Translations under genes and position numbers: made by a program
Assembly: GCF_017052465.1 (NCBI RefSeq)
Contig: NZ_JAFHKT010000145.1
Coordinates: 124,001 to 188,000 of the forward strand
From: Arthrobacter pascens
GTDB taxonomy: Bacteria; Actinomycetota; Actinomycetes; Actinomycetales; Micrococcaceae
DNA: 64,000 nt
Direction of reading: 5' to 3'
Shown here: positions 50,601 to 59,100 of the stretch, one piece after another
How the letters are laid out: every line of letters begins with the position of its first letter
Numbering within the stretch: the stretch's first letter is position 1
Notes under the pieces: generated by a model
What the model was told of the DNA's origin: nothing
Databases searched by the model: none
The model's input: only the letters and a program-made list of their open reading frames with translations

Positions 50601-51857
50601 CCTCAAGGTCCGTCCGGCCGCGGTGGCCCGTTCGGCAGGTCCGAGGATAACCTCCTTGAATTGGGCGACCGGCATCGGTCTGACATCGTCGAAAAGGCGG
50701 CTCCCAAGTCCGGCCAAGTCCGGTGCGGTCTGCAGCACTTCGTACCGGTCTGCACGGATCGTGCCAGCCACAATCAATTCCGGCGCAAGCCCATCATGAT
50801 TGCGCAATAACCGGCCCAGGAGTTCCAGGAACTGATTGGCTTGTGGTCCGGCGTCCACGCTGAAGAGTTCCTCCGCCTGGTCCAGGGGCAACACGAGAGT
50901 TGGCGGCGCCGTTCCCGCGGCCTCGGTCGGCAGCCGGGATGCTGCCGCCTCTCTGGCTTCTGTCAGCCACGCCCGCAACCGGTCCGCGTCAGCCGCGGTG
51001 CAGGCATCCTTGATTTCAGCCAGCACCGGCCGGGCCAACCCCATAGCGGTTCGCAGTGCATGAAGCGAGCGGGCGAAACCCCGCTCCCCGGTGAGCGCGT
51101 TGCGCTCCGGGCGCATGATCTCCAAAACCACAAAGTGCCGGTCGTCCCGTTTGAGCCGGGGCAGCAGGCCGGCCCGCAAGAAGGATGACTTCCCTGCCCC
51201 GGAAGGACCCAGAATCATGAACAGCGATTCGATGCCGGAATTTCGCATCCCCCGCAGCTCATCCAAGCCGCGGAGAATCTGCCCGTCGCGGCCGAAGAAC
51301 ACCGCCGCGTCCGTCTCCTCGAGCGGTTCCCATCCTCGGTACGGTGCACGGTTAGGATCATTCGGCGGTGGCCAGGGGAAATGCTCTGCCCCGATTCCCG
51401 CCCGGCGCAGACCACGGTGTACGCGTTGCAGACCCTCCGTCTGAAACGCCACCACACCGTTCATGCCATCAACCGGGATCTGCGTGGTCGGACCCGCGCC
51501 GAACAGGTCGCACCGCTGCCATTCCCCGGTAGTGCCGTCCGCTACAAGAGGCTCCAGCCGTGCGCACAGAATGAGCTTGTTCAGGGACTCCGCCGTACGG
51601 AACTCGGTCCGGCATTCGGCTGATGCCTCCCAGTGGCGCGAGAGAAGGCAGATTACCGCCTCACATCGGACATTGGACCGCCGTAGGGCTTCCTTCCACC
51701 GCTCACCGGGCTGGATCCCGGTTACAGGATCCAAGTCCAAAAAAATCTCATCCGCCAGGCCCGGGTCCTGCTCAATGAGCCAGCGCTTCAATGCGATGGC
51801 CTGAGGGGTGTCCCGGCTCGAATGACTCAGGAAGATGCGTGACAAGAGATCACCCAT
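47649..51857 (-). CDS. TIR - STAND NTPase - WD40 protein 1
   Basis: 1402 residues. Order: TIR domain (about 5-110) with F-L-S-H-S-S-R-D, I-F-L-D-L-D and S-A-E-C-R-T-E, where Glu85 fits the catalytic Glu of NAD-cleaving TIR domains; a linker; a STAND-type (nSTAND1-like) P-loop NTPase with Y-R-G-W-E-P-L-E entry, Walker A G-P-S-G-A-G-K-S-S (217-225) and Walker B-like V-L-P-L-D-Q-A-E-E-L; one membrane helix (L-L-K-A-V-L-I-V-V-V-L-V-A-I-V) near residue 690; and 14 WD40 blades (two propellers). The tail ends W-R-E-W...T-C-P-G-L. A ligand-sensing death or defence switch is inferred. Start ATG 51857 has AAGGA directly before it; TTG 51845 (S-R-I-F-L) is the alternative. Confidence 0.9.
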   Translation of the reverse strand: MGDLLSRIFLSHSSRDTPQAIALKRWLIEQDPGLADEIFLDLDPVTGIQPGERWKEALRRSNVRCEAVICLLSRHWEASAECRTEFRTAESLNKLILCARLEPLVADGTTGEWQRCDLFGAGPTTQIPVDGMNGVVAFQTEGLQRVHRGLRRAGIGAEHFPWPPPNDPNRAPYRGWEPLEETDAAVFFGRDGQILRGLDELRGMRNSGIESLFMILGPSGAGKSSFLRAGLLPRLKRDDRHFVVLEIMRPERNALTGERGFARSLHALRTAMGLARPVLAEIKDACTAADADRLRAWLTEAREAAASRLPTEAAGTAPPTLVLPLDQAEELFSVDAGPQANQFLELLGRLLRNHDGLAPELIVAGTIRADRYEVLQTAPDLAGLGSRLFDDVRPMPVAQFKEVILGPAERATAAGRTLRVQPDLVDRLLADSAEGADTLPLLSLTLARVYADFEGAGELTLDGYEAVGGMASVVQTEIDAVLARDPVVRRSQLKRLHSAFIPWLATINPENDQPMRRVARLTDLPEQARSLIEMLVARRLLVKDERDGEIVVEVALESLLRQWKELAGWLASEREDLKEADNLERAVAAWESSGRGDAWLFEGERLTGASSLAEKPGFRDRLGNARRFLDASRKREDDRIAEAQQRQQAELLAAREKQEAAETHAAVLRKSARLLKAVLIVVVLVAIVATAGFVRAFIAEGEATTRTREATALQLAAEGQSMLAGARPGGEVRGMLQMLAAQALMPTGEGERAVVNAVVKQRFVEKIADVGAFVGGVAFGPDGAHVVSGDANGTVRLWDARTAEPVGDPMTGHRGAVKSVVVSPDGRRIASAGADRTVRLWDSATGAPVGAPFAGHKGEVNSVAFSPDGRQIASASADRTVRLTDAATGLPVGEMSGHQGAVKSVAFSPDGRRMASGGSDSTVRLWDTETRSPIGEPLTGHRGAVNSVAFSPDGERIVSGGADRTLRLWDAGTGAPVGQPMTGHRNWVSGVAFSPDGRRIVSSSGDYTLQLWDAATRLTVGEPMTGHGKEVASVAFSPDGLRIASGLGDGTLRLWDASIAPPIKHEGPVSSGTFSPDGRRIASGGGDGTVRLRDAARGLPIGAPLAGHRGVVSSVAFSPDGKRIASAGADGTVRLWDAAKATVIGAPMAAHRGAVNGVAFSPDGKRIASAGADGTVRLWDSTTRAPAGAPMTGHRGGVKSVAFSPDGLRIASGSADRMVRLWDAVSGAPVGDPLAGHEGDVNSVAFSPDGRRIASGGADRMVRLWDAVSGTPVGDPLAGHESDVNSVAFSPDGRRIASGSADSMVRLWDAATGDPVGGPMAGHWDAVNSVAFSPDSLRVISGSRDGTVRSWPAPSEWSAALCAKLTQNLSHEQWREWISADAGYVQTCPGLPVPPDVTARTG
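47800..49550 (-). repeat. Fourteen tandem WD40 units in TIR protein 1
   Basis: Units of about 126 bp (41-43 codons) with the core V-x-S-V-A-F-S-P-D-G-x-R-I-A-S-x-x-x-D-x-T-V-R-L-W-D. Several neighbours differ at only a handful of positions, for example blades 11-13 and 9-10, also at the DNA level. Blade 7 is short and blade 8 lacks the usual G-H start. Confidence 0.9.
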
Positions 51858-52050
51858 TCCTTGGGCTGCAAAGCTTCAAGAACTGTCTCGGTAACCGGAA
51901 ACCGACCTGCATCCGCCCCCGATCGCGGCTCGAAAGCCGCAACCTCTACTGGCAGCGGGAGCCAGAGCCTTCCCATGCTGTCCATGGTCCACCTGAGGGC
52001 ACCGCACTGCAATAACCGGTTCACGTGGCTGGAAACCCCAGAACCCACGC

Positions 52051-52093
52051 GGAGGCGGGCTGGCCGGATGGTTCCACCGGCCAGCCCGCCTCC
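52051..52093 (-). terminator. Strong hairpin between secreted protein 2 and TIR gene 1
   Basis: Arms 52051-52067 and 52077-52093 pair perfectly over 17 bp around a 9-nt loop. It lies 43 bp after the stop of secreted protein 2 and 194 bp before the TIR 1 start, so it separates the two transcripts. Confidence 0.75.
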
Positions 52094-52135
52094 GACGCCT
52101 GGTCCGAGCCACCGGACCGCCGTGCTGTAAGGCAG

Positions 52136-52642
52136 TTATGAAATTGAGAGGTTAGGGCTGACACTCCACTTTGACCAGTCCGTCCAGATGTCAAGGTCTC
52201 TCGAACCTTCCCGGATGGCAGCCTTGTGGAAGACTTCCTCGTTTCCGGCCTCCCCGTTGACGAGCGTTCGCACGTTGTTGATGATCAGCGTCTTGCCAGT
52301 CTCGACACGGTAGTTGTTCCACGACGATGCACCCAAGAAATCGTTGCCGTTGAAGGGAGGCCAATACGTGTAGTCATCTTCCCAACGTTCTTGCTTGATG
52401 AGCACGTCCCGGGCCTTCGCGCAGTACACCTTTATCTTATAGTTGACCAGCGTGACCCCGTACTTGGTCTTCCCTGCATATTCCGGCCTCTCTGCTTTGA
52501 CGGAGCATTGGGTGGTGGCTGCGTGGGCCGGGGCAGCCAATGCGACGGGAACAGTCGCCAGTGCGAGCGAAACCGCGGACATGAGAGCAACCTTGCGGCG
52601 TGCCGTTGGGGACTTTTTTGGTGATGTTGCGTTGGAAAACAT
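52136..52642 (-). CDS. Secreted protein of unknown family, copy 2
   Basis: 168 residues from ATG 52642 with AGGAG nine bases upstream. A signal peptide (R-R-K-V-A-L-M-S-A-V-S-L-A-L ... A-A-P-A-H-A) precedes a mature part of about 125 residues with two Cys (C-S-V-K, Y-C-A-K), which copy 1 lacks. The core matches copy 1: I-K-Q-E-R-W-E-D-D, N-D-F-L-G-A-S, G-K-T-L-I-I-N, E-E-V-F-H-K, W-T-D-W-S-K-W. Function unknown. It shares the divergent control region (copy B) with the small gene at 53024. Confidence 0.78.
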   Translation of the reverse strand: MFSNATSPKKSPTARRKVALMSAVSLALATVPVALAAPAHAATTQCSVKAERPEYAGKTKYGVTLVNYKIKVYCAKARDVLIKQERWEDDYTYWPPFNGNDFLGASSWNNYRVETGKTLIINNVRTLVNGEAGNEEVFHKAAIREGSRDLDIWTDWSKWSVSPNLSIS

Positions 52643-53023
52643 TGATTCACACTCCTGGGCGATGATGATGGGGTGGACGTCCTTGGCCCATGTGTCACAT
52701 AGCAATGGCGGCCGTGTCGGTCCTAAATGATTGGAATTGGAGAACCTCGAGAGGCCTAGTTCCGGTTCCGGACTCCCTTGAATCCGATAGTTCAATGGTG
52801 CGTCCGCGTTGGAATCGGGCACTTCCGTGCCAGCACGGTTTTCCGAGAAGCAGGGGAACCGATAGCGCTCCGGATCCGGCGCTCCAGGCACTGGCCCTGT
52901 CTGTGTCGGCCCAAAAAGCGTGCTGGCACGGATGCTTCCGCTGACGCCCGAAAGCACCATGGATCTAACGGATCAAACGGCAGGGTCCGTTGCCATCCCT
53001 CAGCAGTCCGAAGGAGTATGTCG
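52643..53023. promoter_or_regulatory. Divergent control region, copy B
   Basis: 381 bp. It carries CTTCCGTGCCAGCAC (core 52825-52836) and its inverted counterpart GTGCTGGCACGG (52920-52931), 83 bp apart. It also has an AACGGA/TCCGTT inverted repeat with a 13-nt spacer (52967-52991) close to the small gene. Copy A at 47188-47543 has the same series in the same order. Confidence 0.5.
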
Positions 53024-53437
53024 ATGTTGTCCACGCCTGTACCGATGAGCACGATCCATCTTGCCCATTTCGCGGGTACCGAGGACGCCACCCAACTCTT
53101 GGATCGTCGCTGGACCAAAACACAGCTGCAGGCTGCGGCCGAAATGGACAGGAGCGTCCAGAGGCATCCGCAGCACATGGTCGCCCGGATGGCTCTGGCC
53201 AATCATGGGGATTCCGTAAATCTCGAACGCATCAGGGCCAGCGTACGGCGGTCACTGGACGGTATCGCGGGCACGCATTACATCGTCGCCGCCCTGCATC
53301 TGGCTTACCTGGCGCTAGCCTTCCCGCAGGCCCTGTCCGCAACCCAGCGGGCACTCCTCCTGGCCCCGCTGGAGGCAGCCGAGGCTGCCGGGGCGGCCGC
53401 CGATAGCGGTTCGACAAACGGGGAGATCGCTGCCTAA
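53024..53437 (+). CDS. Small helical protein of unknown function (intact copy)
   Basis: 137 residues from ATG 53024, which has AAGGAG seven bases upstream. The sequence is predicted all-helical: R-R-W-T-K-T-Q-L-Q-A-A-A-E-M, then M-V-A-R-M-A-L-A-N-H, then a long Ala/Leu-rich region (H-Y-I-V-A-A-L-H-L-A-Y-L-A-L-A-F), ending in a Ser/Gly tail. No motif is recognised and there is no signal peptide. A dead copy exists at 47544. It is convergent with the response regulator. Confidence 0.68.
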   Translation: MLSTPVPMSTIHLAHFAGTEDATQLLDRRWTKTQLQAAAEMDRSVQRHPQHMVARMALANHGDSVNLERIRASVRRSLDGIAGTHYIVAALHLAYLALAFPQALSATQRALLLAPLEAAEAAGAAADSGSTNGEIAA

Positions 53438-53474
53438 CGCTGATCCCTTCGGCCCGGAACCACGGGCTGGCCCT

Positions 53475-54152
53475 TCACTCGGAACTCCGACCCTGTCCGA
53501 CTCCTCGGAGGTACGTGAGGACGGCGAGCACACGCCTATGGTCCTCCGGCTCGGGCCTCAAGTCGAGCTTAAGGAAAATGCTCCGAATATGGGCCTCCAC
53601 GGTGCGCTCCCCTAAGAAGAGCGACTTCCCTATGGCTTGGTTGGTTCGCCCTTCAGCCATGAGCTCAAGTACGTTCTTCTCCCGGCTCGTGAGGTCATCT
53701 CCTCGATCGTGACCTTTGTGCGGACGGTCGACCAAACGCGTAACAAGCTCCGGATCGATGGCGGTGCCGCCCGCAGCAACGCGATGCAGGGCGTCGATGA
53801 ATTCGTCGACATCGGACACCCGCTCTTTGAGCAGGTAGCCCAAGCCTTTGGCCCCATTCTTCAATAGGGACATCGCGTTTTCCGTTTCCACGTACTGGGA
53901 CAGGAGGAGTACGCCTGTCTCGGGGTGTCTGCTTCTTATGGTTTCGGCGGCCTGGATGCCTTCGATGGTGTAACTGGGGGGCATCCGGATGTCCACCACG
54001 GCTACGTCGGCCCCTTGTTTGTCAACCATTTCCAGCAGCTGCTGGCCGTCAGCAGCCTCACCCACGACTTCTAGTCCTTCGGACTTCAGCAGGGCGGACA
54101 ATCCCCGGCGCAGTAGTGCCGAGTCTTCAGCGATGGCGACACGCAGTGTCAT
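53475..54152 (-). CDS. NarL/LuxR-type response regulator
   Basis: 225 residues: receiver domain with A-E-D acidic pair, the phosphoacceptor Asp in A-V-V-D-I-R-M-P-P-S (about 54), K at L-L-K-E-R; and a C-terminal LuxR helix-turn-helix (L-T-S-R-E-K-N-V-L-E-L-M-A-E-G-R-T-N-Q-A-I-G). Its start overlaps the stop of the kinase gene (ATGA), so the pair is translationally coupled. The target genes are unknown; the secreted-protein control regions next to it are candidates. Confidence 0.93.
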   Translation of the reverse strand: MTLRVAIAEDSALLRRGLSALLKSEGLEVVGEAADGQQLLEMVDKQGADVAVVDIRMPPSYTIEGIQAAETIRSRHPETGVLLLSQYVETENAMSLLKNGAKGLGYLLKERVSDVDEFIDALHRVAAGGTAIDPELVTRLVDRPHKGHDRGDDLTSREKNVLELMAEGRTNQAIGKSLFLGERTVEAHIRSIFLKLDLRPEPEDHRRVLAVLTYLRGVGQGRSSE

Positions 54153-55987
54153 GGCAGGTCGCGTTCCGGGTCGGCGGAGAAGGGAAGAACGGCGCGTATC
54201 GTCGTACCTCTGCCCTCGGGACTATCGATTACCAACGAGCCGCCCAGTGCTGCTGCCCGGTCCGCAATCCCCAGCAACCCGCCGTCGGGTCCCGGCCGGG
54301 CACCACCAATTCCGTTGTCCACGATCTCCATTCGCAACTCCTTTTCGGTTCCGTCTATGCAGATGCGCACCCACGCCGCCTTGGCGTACTTCGTCGCGTT
54401 GGTGACGGCTTCTGCGCAGATGAAGTAGGCAGCCAGCGCCACGTGAGCCGGTAGCCCGTTGCCCGTTCTGAGATCCAGCTCCATGGGCAGTGATGATCGC
54501 TCCGCTAATGCAGTGAGGGAGCCCGTTAAACCTCTCTCCCGGAGCGAGGGGGGATACACGCCCCTCGCCAATTCGCGCAACTCGTCAAGTGCATCCAAAA
54601 GCTCGGCCCTGGCCGTCCCGACTAGGATTTGTACCTCCTGCGAATCCGTCGTCCGCTGGGCCCGCGCCAGCTCCATCGACACGGCCACCAAGCGTTGCTG
54701 AGCTCCGTCGTGAAGGTCCCGTTCAAGCTGACGACGCCGGGAGTCCCCGGCCGTTACGATTCTCTCCCTGGAGCGACGGACCTCAACGAGTTGCTCCCGG
54801 AGCTGTTGTTCCATCTGCTGGTTTTCCAACGCCAGGGACGTTGCGCTGCGCACCGCGGCTAGCAGCTGCGGCTGGTCTTGGAGGGCTTCGTCAAAAACCA
54901 GGGCTCCTACCGGTGTTCCGTGGCGTTCCAAGACCATCGAGGCGCGCCCGGTTGAACCATCCGGTAACGCCTGGGGAACTCCGCTGCTGTCAACAAAAGA
55001 CGCCTGATCGGGGAACCAACGTAGCAAAGTGAGGGTGGGGTCGTGGACGGATCTCCGAAGGGCGCCGATTAGTCGATCGCTGACCGGGGCTGAGCCGACC
55101 TCCACCATGAGATCACCCAGCCTGCCACGCGCGAACCGGTAGCGCCACAGACCGAACAATACTGCCAGCGGCACTATTGCGGTTGCCGGATATTGCCAGA
55201 GCAGCGCTTCCGAGGACAGAGATCCAGACAGTTGGATCACCGCGAGGGACACCCATACGGTGGCCGCTGTTTTTACGATTACGGCGAGCCAGAGTGGCAG
55301 GAATGCCGACCGGTAAGCCTTTGTCCCTGAGCGCCACCGGGCGATCAAGACCGTTACGATCGCGACCCCCACCGAGATCTGAAATATGCGGATTGCGTTC
55401 CCGAGGGCGGCTACGAGAGACGGGCTGTCCCAGAGAAGCAGCAGATTGCGGGACGTGGACTCCCCCACCGCAACATGGAGGCGTGGATCGAAGAAGGCCC
55501 AGCCAGCTGCGGGGGCCAACAGCCAGGAAGCGTAGAAGAACGCTACGGCAGCTCTTTCAGCCCGACCGCGCAGTGTTCCTGACGGAAAACTGAGCGCCAA
55601 CTGCAGCAAAGGAGGCTGATACATCAGCGTAAGAGTTACGCCGAGCGTAAAGGCCACCGGGTCGCTGGAACGGCGAATCCCGGACGCCAGCCAAAGCCAA
55701 CCCGCCACAACCAACAGCAGCCCCGGGTTCCGGGACGGGCGACTCCGCCAAGCCGCCCCTCCAGCGAGAACGAAGGCCAAGCCCACGCCCACGAAAAGTG
55801 TCAGCTCAAAAACCGTAAACGGAATCCGGTTCGGATTCTCCCCCCACCGGAGTACGCCCTGGGCATTCAAACTCAAAGTTCGGGCAGGATCCTGTAGGGC
55901 TGTCGGGGACCAATCGACGCAGAGCAAGACCAGGATTACGAAGCCCGTCGTCACCCCGATTACAGACGTGAGTTGTCGCGGAGTCAT
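54149..55987 (-). CDS. Membrane histidine kinase (NarL-partner, HisKA_3 type)
   Basis: 612 residues from ATG 55987 (GGAAGGA just upstream). The N-terminal half has about eight to nine membrane helices and no large external domain, which suggests it senses the membrane itself or a small lipophilic signal. A GAF-like linker (S-T-G-R-A-S-M-V-L-E-R-H-G-T-P) follows. The H box is E-R-D-L-H-D-G-A-Q-Q-R-L (His about 420), and the ATP-binding domain has A-E-A-V-T-N-A-T-K-Y and D-N-G-I-G-G. Lies 170 bp after TIR gene 2 on the same strand. Confidence 0.92.
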   Translation of the reverse strand: MTPRQLTSVIGVTTGFVILVLLCVDWSPTALQDPARTLSLNAQGVLRWGENPNRIPFTVFELTLFVGVGLAFVLAGGAAWRSRPSRNPGLLLVVAGWLWLASGIRRSSDPVAFTLGVTLTLMYQPPLLQLALSFPSGTLRGRAERAAVAFFYASWLLAPAAGWAFFDPRLHVAVGESTSRNLLLLWDSPSLVAALGNAIRIFQISVGVAIVTVLIARWRSGTKAYRSAFLPLWLAVIVKTAATVWVSLAVIQLSGSLSSEALLWQYPATAIVPLAVLFGLWRYRFARGRLGDLMVEVGSAPVSDRLIGALRRSVHDPTLTLLRWFPDQASFVDSSGVPQALPDGSTGRASMVLERHGTPVGALVFDEALQDQPQLLAAVRSATSLALENQQMEQQLREQLVEVRRSRERIVTAGDSRRRQLERDLHDGAQQRLVAVSMELARAQRTTDSQEVQILVGTARAELLDALDELRELARGVYPPSLRERGLTGSLTALAERSSLPMELDLRTGNGLPAHVALAAYFICAEAVTNATKYAKAAWVRICIDGTEKELRMEIVDNGIGGARPGPDGGLLGIADRAAALGGSLVIDSPEGRGTTIRAVLPFSADPERDLP

Positions 55988-56157
55988 TTCCTTCCGTCCC
56001 CGGCTGTCTCCGCGGCCATGATGCGCCCGCCAATCGGAGCCACCGCATCCCTCATACGCGGAGCCGTGGCTCCGTTGTAGCACGGTCCAATGACCTGAGC
56101 CATACATACGAACATTCGGCCTGCTCCTTAATCCTCTGGTCAGGATCTGCCCAGTTG

Positions 56158-59100
56158 TCAGCTTGCGGGAGTATTCTTGCGCCGGTTGCCGGGTATGTCC
56201 GGAGGAACGATAAGGCCGGGGCAGACCTTGATGTATTCGATGTCTGGAGACACCCATTCACCCCACTGTTTGTGGCTGATGTTCTGGGAAAGTTTCGTAC
56301 ATAAAGTGTCGGACGGGGTCAGGGGCACGGGCCACAGCCGCACCGTGCCGTCGTCGCTTCCGGAGGCAATTCGGCGGCCGTCGGGGCTGAATGCCACGCT
56401 GTAGACCGGGCCCTCGTGTCCGGTCATCGGTCCCACGAGGGGCTGCCCCGTCTCCGCGTCCCAGAGCCGCACGGTTCCGTCGTTACCCCCGGTGCTGATT
56501 CGGAGCCCGTCGCGGCTCAACGCCAGGCCGTATACCCCATTCAGGTGCCCGGTCATCGGCTTACCTTGGGGCTGACCCGTTTCCGTGTCCCACCGCTCCA
56601 CTGTGCCGTCGGTACCGCCGGAGGCGATCCGCCGCCCATTGGGACTGAATGCGACACTCGTCACCGCATCCTTGTGTCCGGTCAGGGGCTCGCCGAGGGC
56701 CCGACCCGTCTCCGCGTCCCACCGTCTTATCGTGCCATCGATACCGCCGGAGGCGATCCGGCGCCCGTCGGGACTGAACGCCACACTCGTCACCGCATCC
56801 TTGTGTCCGGTCAAAGGCTCGCCGACAGCCCGGCCCGTCTCCGCGTCCCACCGCCGCACCGTTCCGTCTCGGCTGCCGGAAAGGATCCGGTGACCATCGG
56901 GGCTGAATGTGACACTCGTCACCGCATCCTTGTGTCCGGTCAGGGGCTCGCCGAGAGCACGGCCCGTCTCCGCATCCCACCGCCGCACCATAGCATCTGC
57001 GCTGCCTGAAACGATCCGGTGACCATCCGGGCTGAACGCGACACTCATCACCGCATCCTTGTGTCCGGTCATCGGTTTGCCGAGGGCCCGGCTTGTTTCC
57101 GGGTCCCACAGACGAACGGTGCCGTCGTCACCGCCGGAAAGGATCCGGTGTCCATCCGGGCTGAACGCCACACTCGTCACCGCATCCTTGTGTCCGGTCA
57201 TCGGTTTGCCGAGGGCCCGGCCCGTCTCCGGGTCCCACAGCCGCAATATGGCGTCTGCGCTGGCGGAAAGGATTCGGTGTCCATCCGGGCTGAACGCGAC
57301 ACTCGTCACCGCACCACTCTTGCGGGCGGTCATCGGCTCGCCGAAGGCCCGGCCCGATTCCGTGTCCCAGACCCGGATCGTGCCGTCGTCACCCCCGGAA
57401 ACAGTCCGTCGCCCGTCGGGGCTGAACGCGACACCCGTCACCGCACCCTTGTGTCCCCTCATCGGCACGCCGAGGGCCCGGCCCGTCGCCGCGTCCCATC
57501 GCCGCACCAGGGCGTCCCGGCTGCCGGAAAGGATCCGGCGCCCATCGGGGCCGAATGCCACACTGGTCACCGCCTTCTTGTGTCCGATCAAAGGCGCGCC
57601 GATGGCCCGGCCCCCCGCAGCGTCCCACAGCCGCAGTGTGGCGTCGGCACCGCCGGAAACAATGCGGCGTCCGTCCGGGCCGAACGCGACGCTCGTCACC
57701 GCATTCTTGTGTCCGGTCATCGGTTTGCCCAGTGCCCGGCCCGTTTCCGGGTCCCACAGCCGCAATGTGCCGTCGTCGCCGCCGGAAAGGATCCGGTGGC
57801 CCCCGGGACCGAACGCGACGCTCGTCACTGCTCCGGTGTGTCCGGTCAAAGGCGCGCCCAAGGCGCCGCCTGTAGCCGCATCCCACAGCCGAACGGTGCC
57901 GTCGTCACCGCAGGAAAGGACTCGTCGCCCGTCGGGACTGAACGCAACACCGTTGACCTTATCTTTATGTCCACTTATCGGTTCGTCGAGAGCCTGGCCG
58001 GTCTCAGCATTCCACAGCCGCAGCGTACCGTCGGGTCCGCCGGTGAGGATCCTCTTGCCGTCCGGGCTGAACGCCATACTGCTGATTTTGGTCGTCGTTT
58101 CCATGATCTTTTGCAGGTCGCGCTTCATATTGACAGCGCTTAACAGTGCGCTCTCACCTCCCGCGGTCGAGGCAATCGCTTGCGCGGCGAGGATACGCTT
58201 GAGACCGTTTGCATCGCCACCGTTCCGGGTCCCTTCGAGCATGGACAGCCCTTCCGATACAAGACGAAGAGCTGTGGCTTCGCGGTCGCGGGCAGTGGCC
58301 TCGCGCTCAGCAAAGGAGGCCCACACGAAGCTAGCCACGGCAATCAGGGCGATAACGACCGCTGATGCCAGGACGATCTTGAGTACGCGGGAGCGCTTCC
58401 GTAAATCCGCCGCGTGCGTTTCAGCCAGTTCCTGCTTGTCGCGGACAGCCCGTAGTTCAGCATCCCGACGTCTTTTCTCAGCTGCAAGCCGTTCCGCTTC
58501 CCGGCTTCGGGAGGCGCGGAGGAACCCACGGGCAGGGTCCAGCCGTTCCCGGAATCCGGGTTTTCCGAAGAGTGTCTCGGCACCACTGAGCCTTTCTCCT
58601 GCGAAGAGCCATGCCTCGTTGCGGCCGCTGCGTTCCCAAGCAGCCGCGGCGCGTTCCAGGTTGTCGGCCTCCTTGAGGTCCTCCTGCTCGGTTGCCAGCC
58701 ACCCGGCCAGATCCTGCCATTGACGCAACAGGCTCTCCAGAGCAACTTCGATTACGGTCTCCCCGGCGCGCTCGTCCTCGACCAACAAACGCCGGCCCAC
58801 CATGGCATCTATGAGTGGCCGGGCGTCGGCCGGGAGGTCGGATAGGCGGGCCATCCGGCGGACCGGCTGGTCATTGTCTGGGTTGATGGTCGCCAGCCAG
58901 GGGATGAAGGCAGATTTGAGCAGATCCAGCTGCCTCTGCCGCAGTGCTGGGCCCGGGGACAGCAGAGTGTCGATCTCGTGTTGCACGACCTGCTGCATAC
59001 CACCCATCGCATGGTATTCGGCCAGACGGAGGTCCCCGTCGCCGCCATAGTCCTGGTACAGGCGTGCCAGGGTCAGTGAGAGCAACGGCAGGGTGTCCGC

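Noticed and set aside
56325..58098. CRISPR array
   Set aside because: The regular 126-bp units keep an open reading frame and encode WD40 blades; there are no short identical repeats with unrelated spacers.
57059..58723. + strand 554-codon repeat-like frame over TIR protein 2
   Set aside because: Antisense of the WD40 array; no start signal, no recognisable domain.
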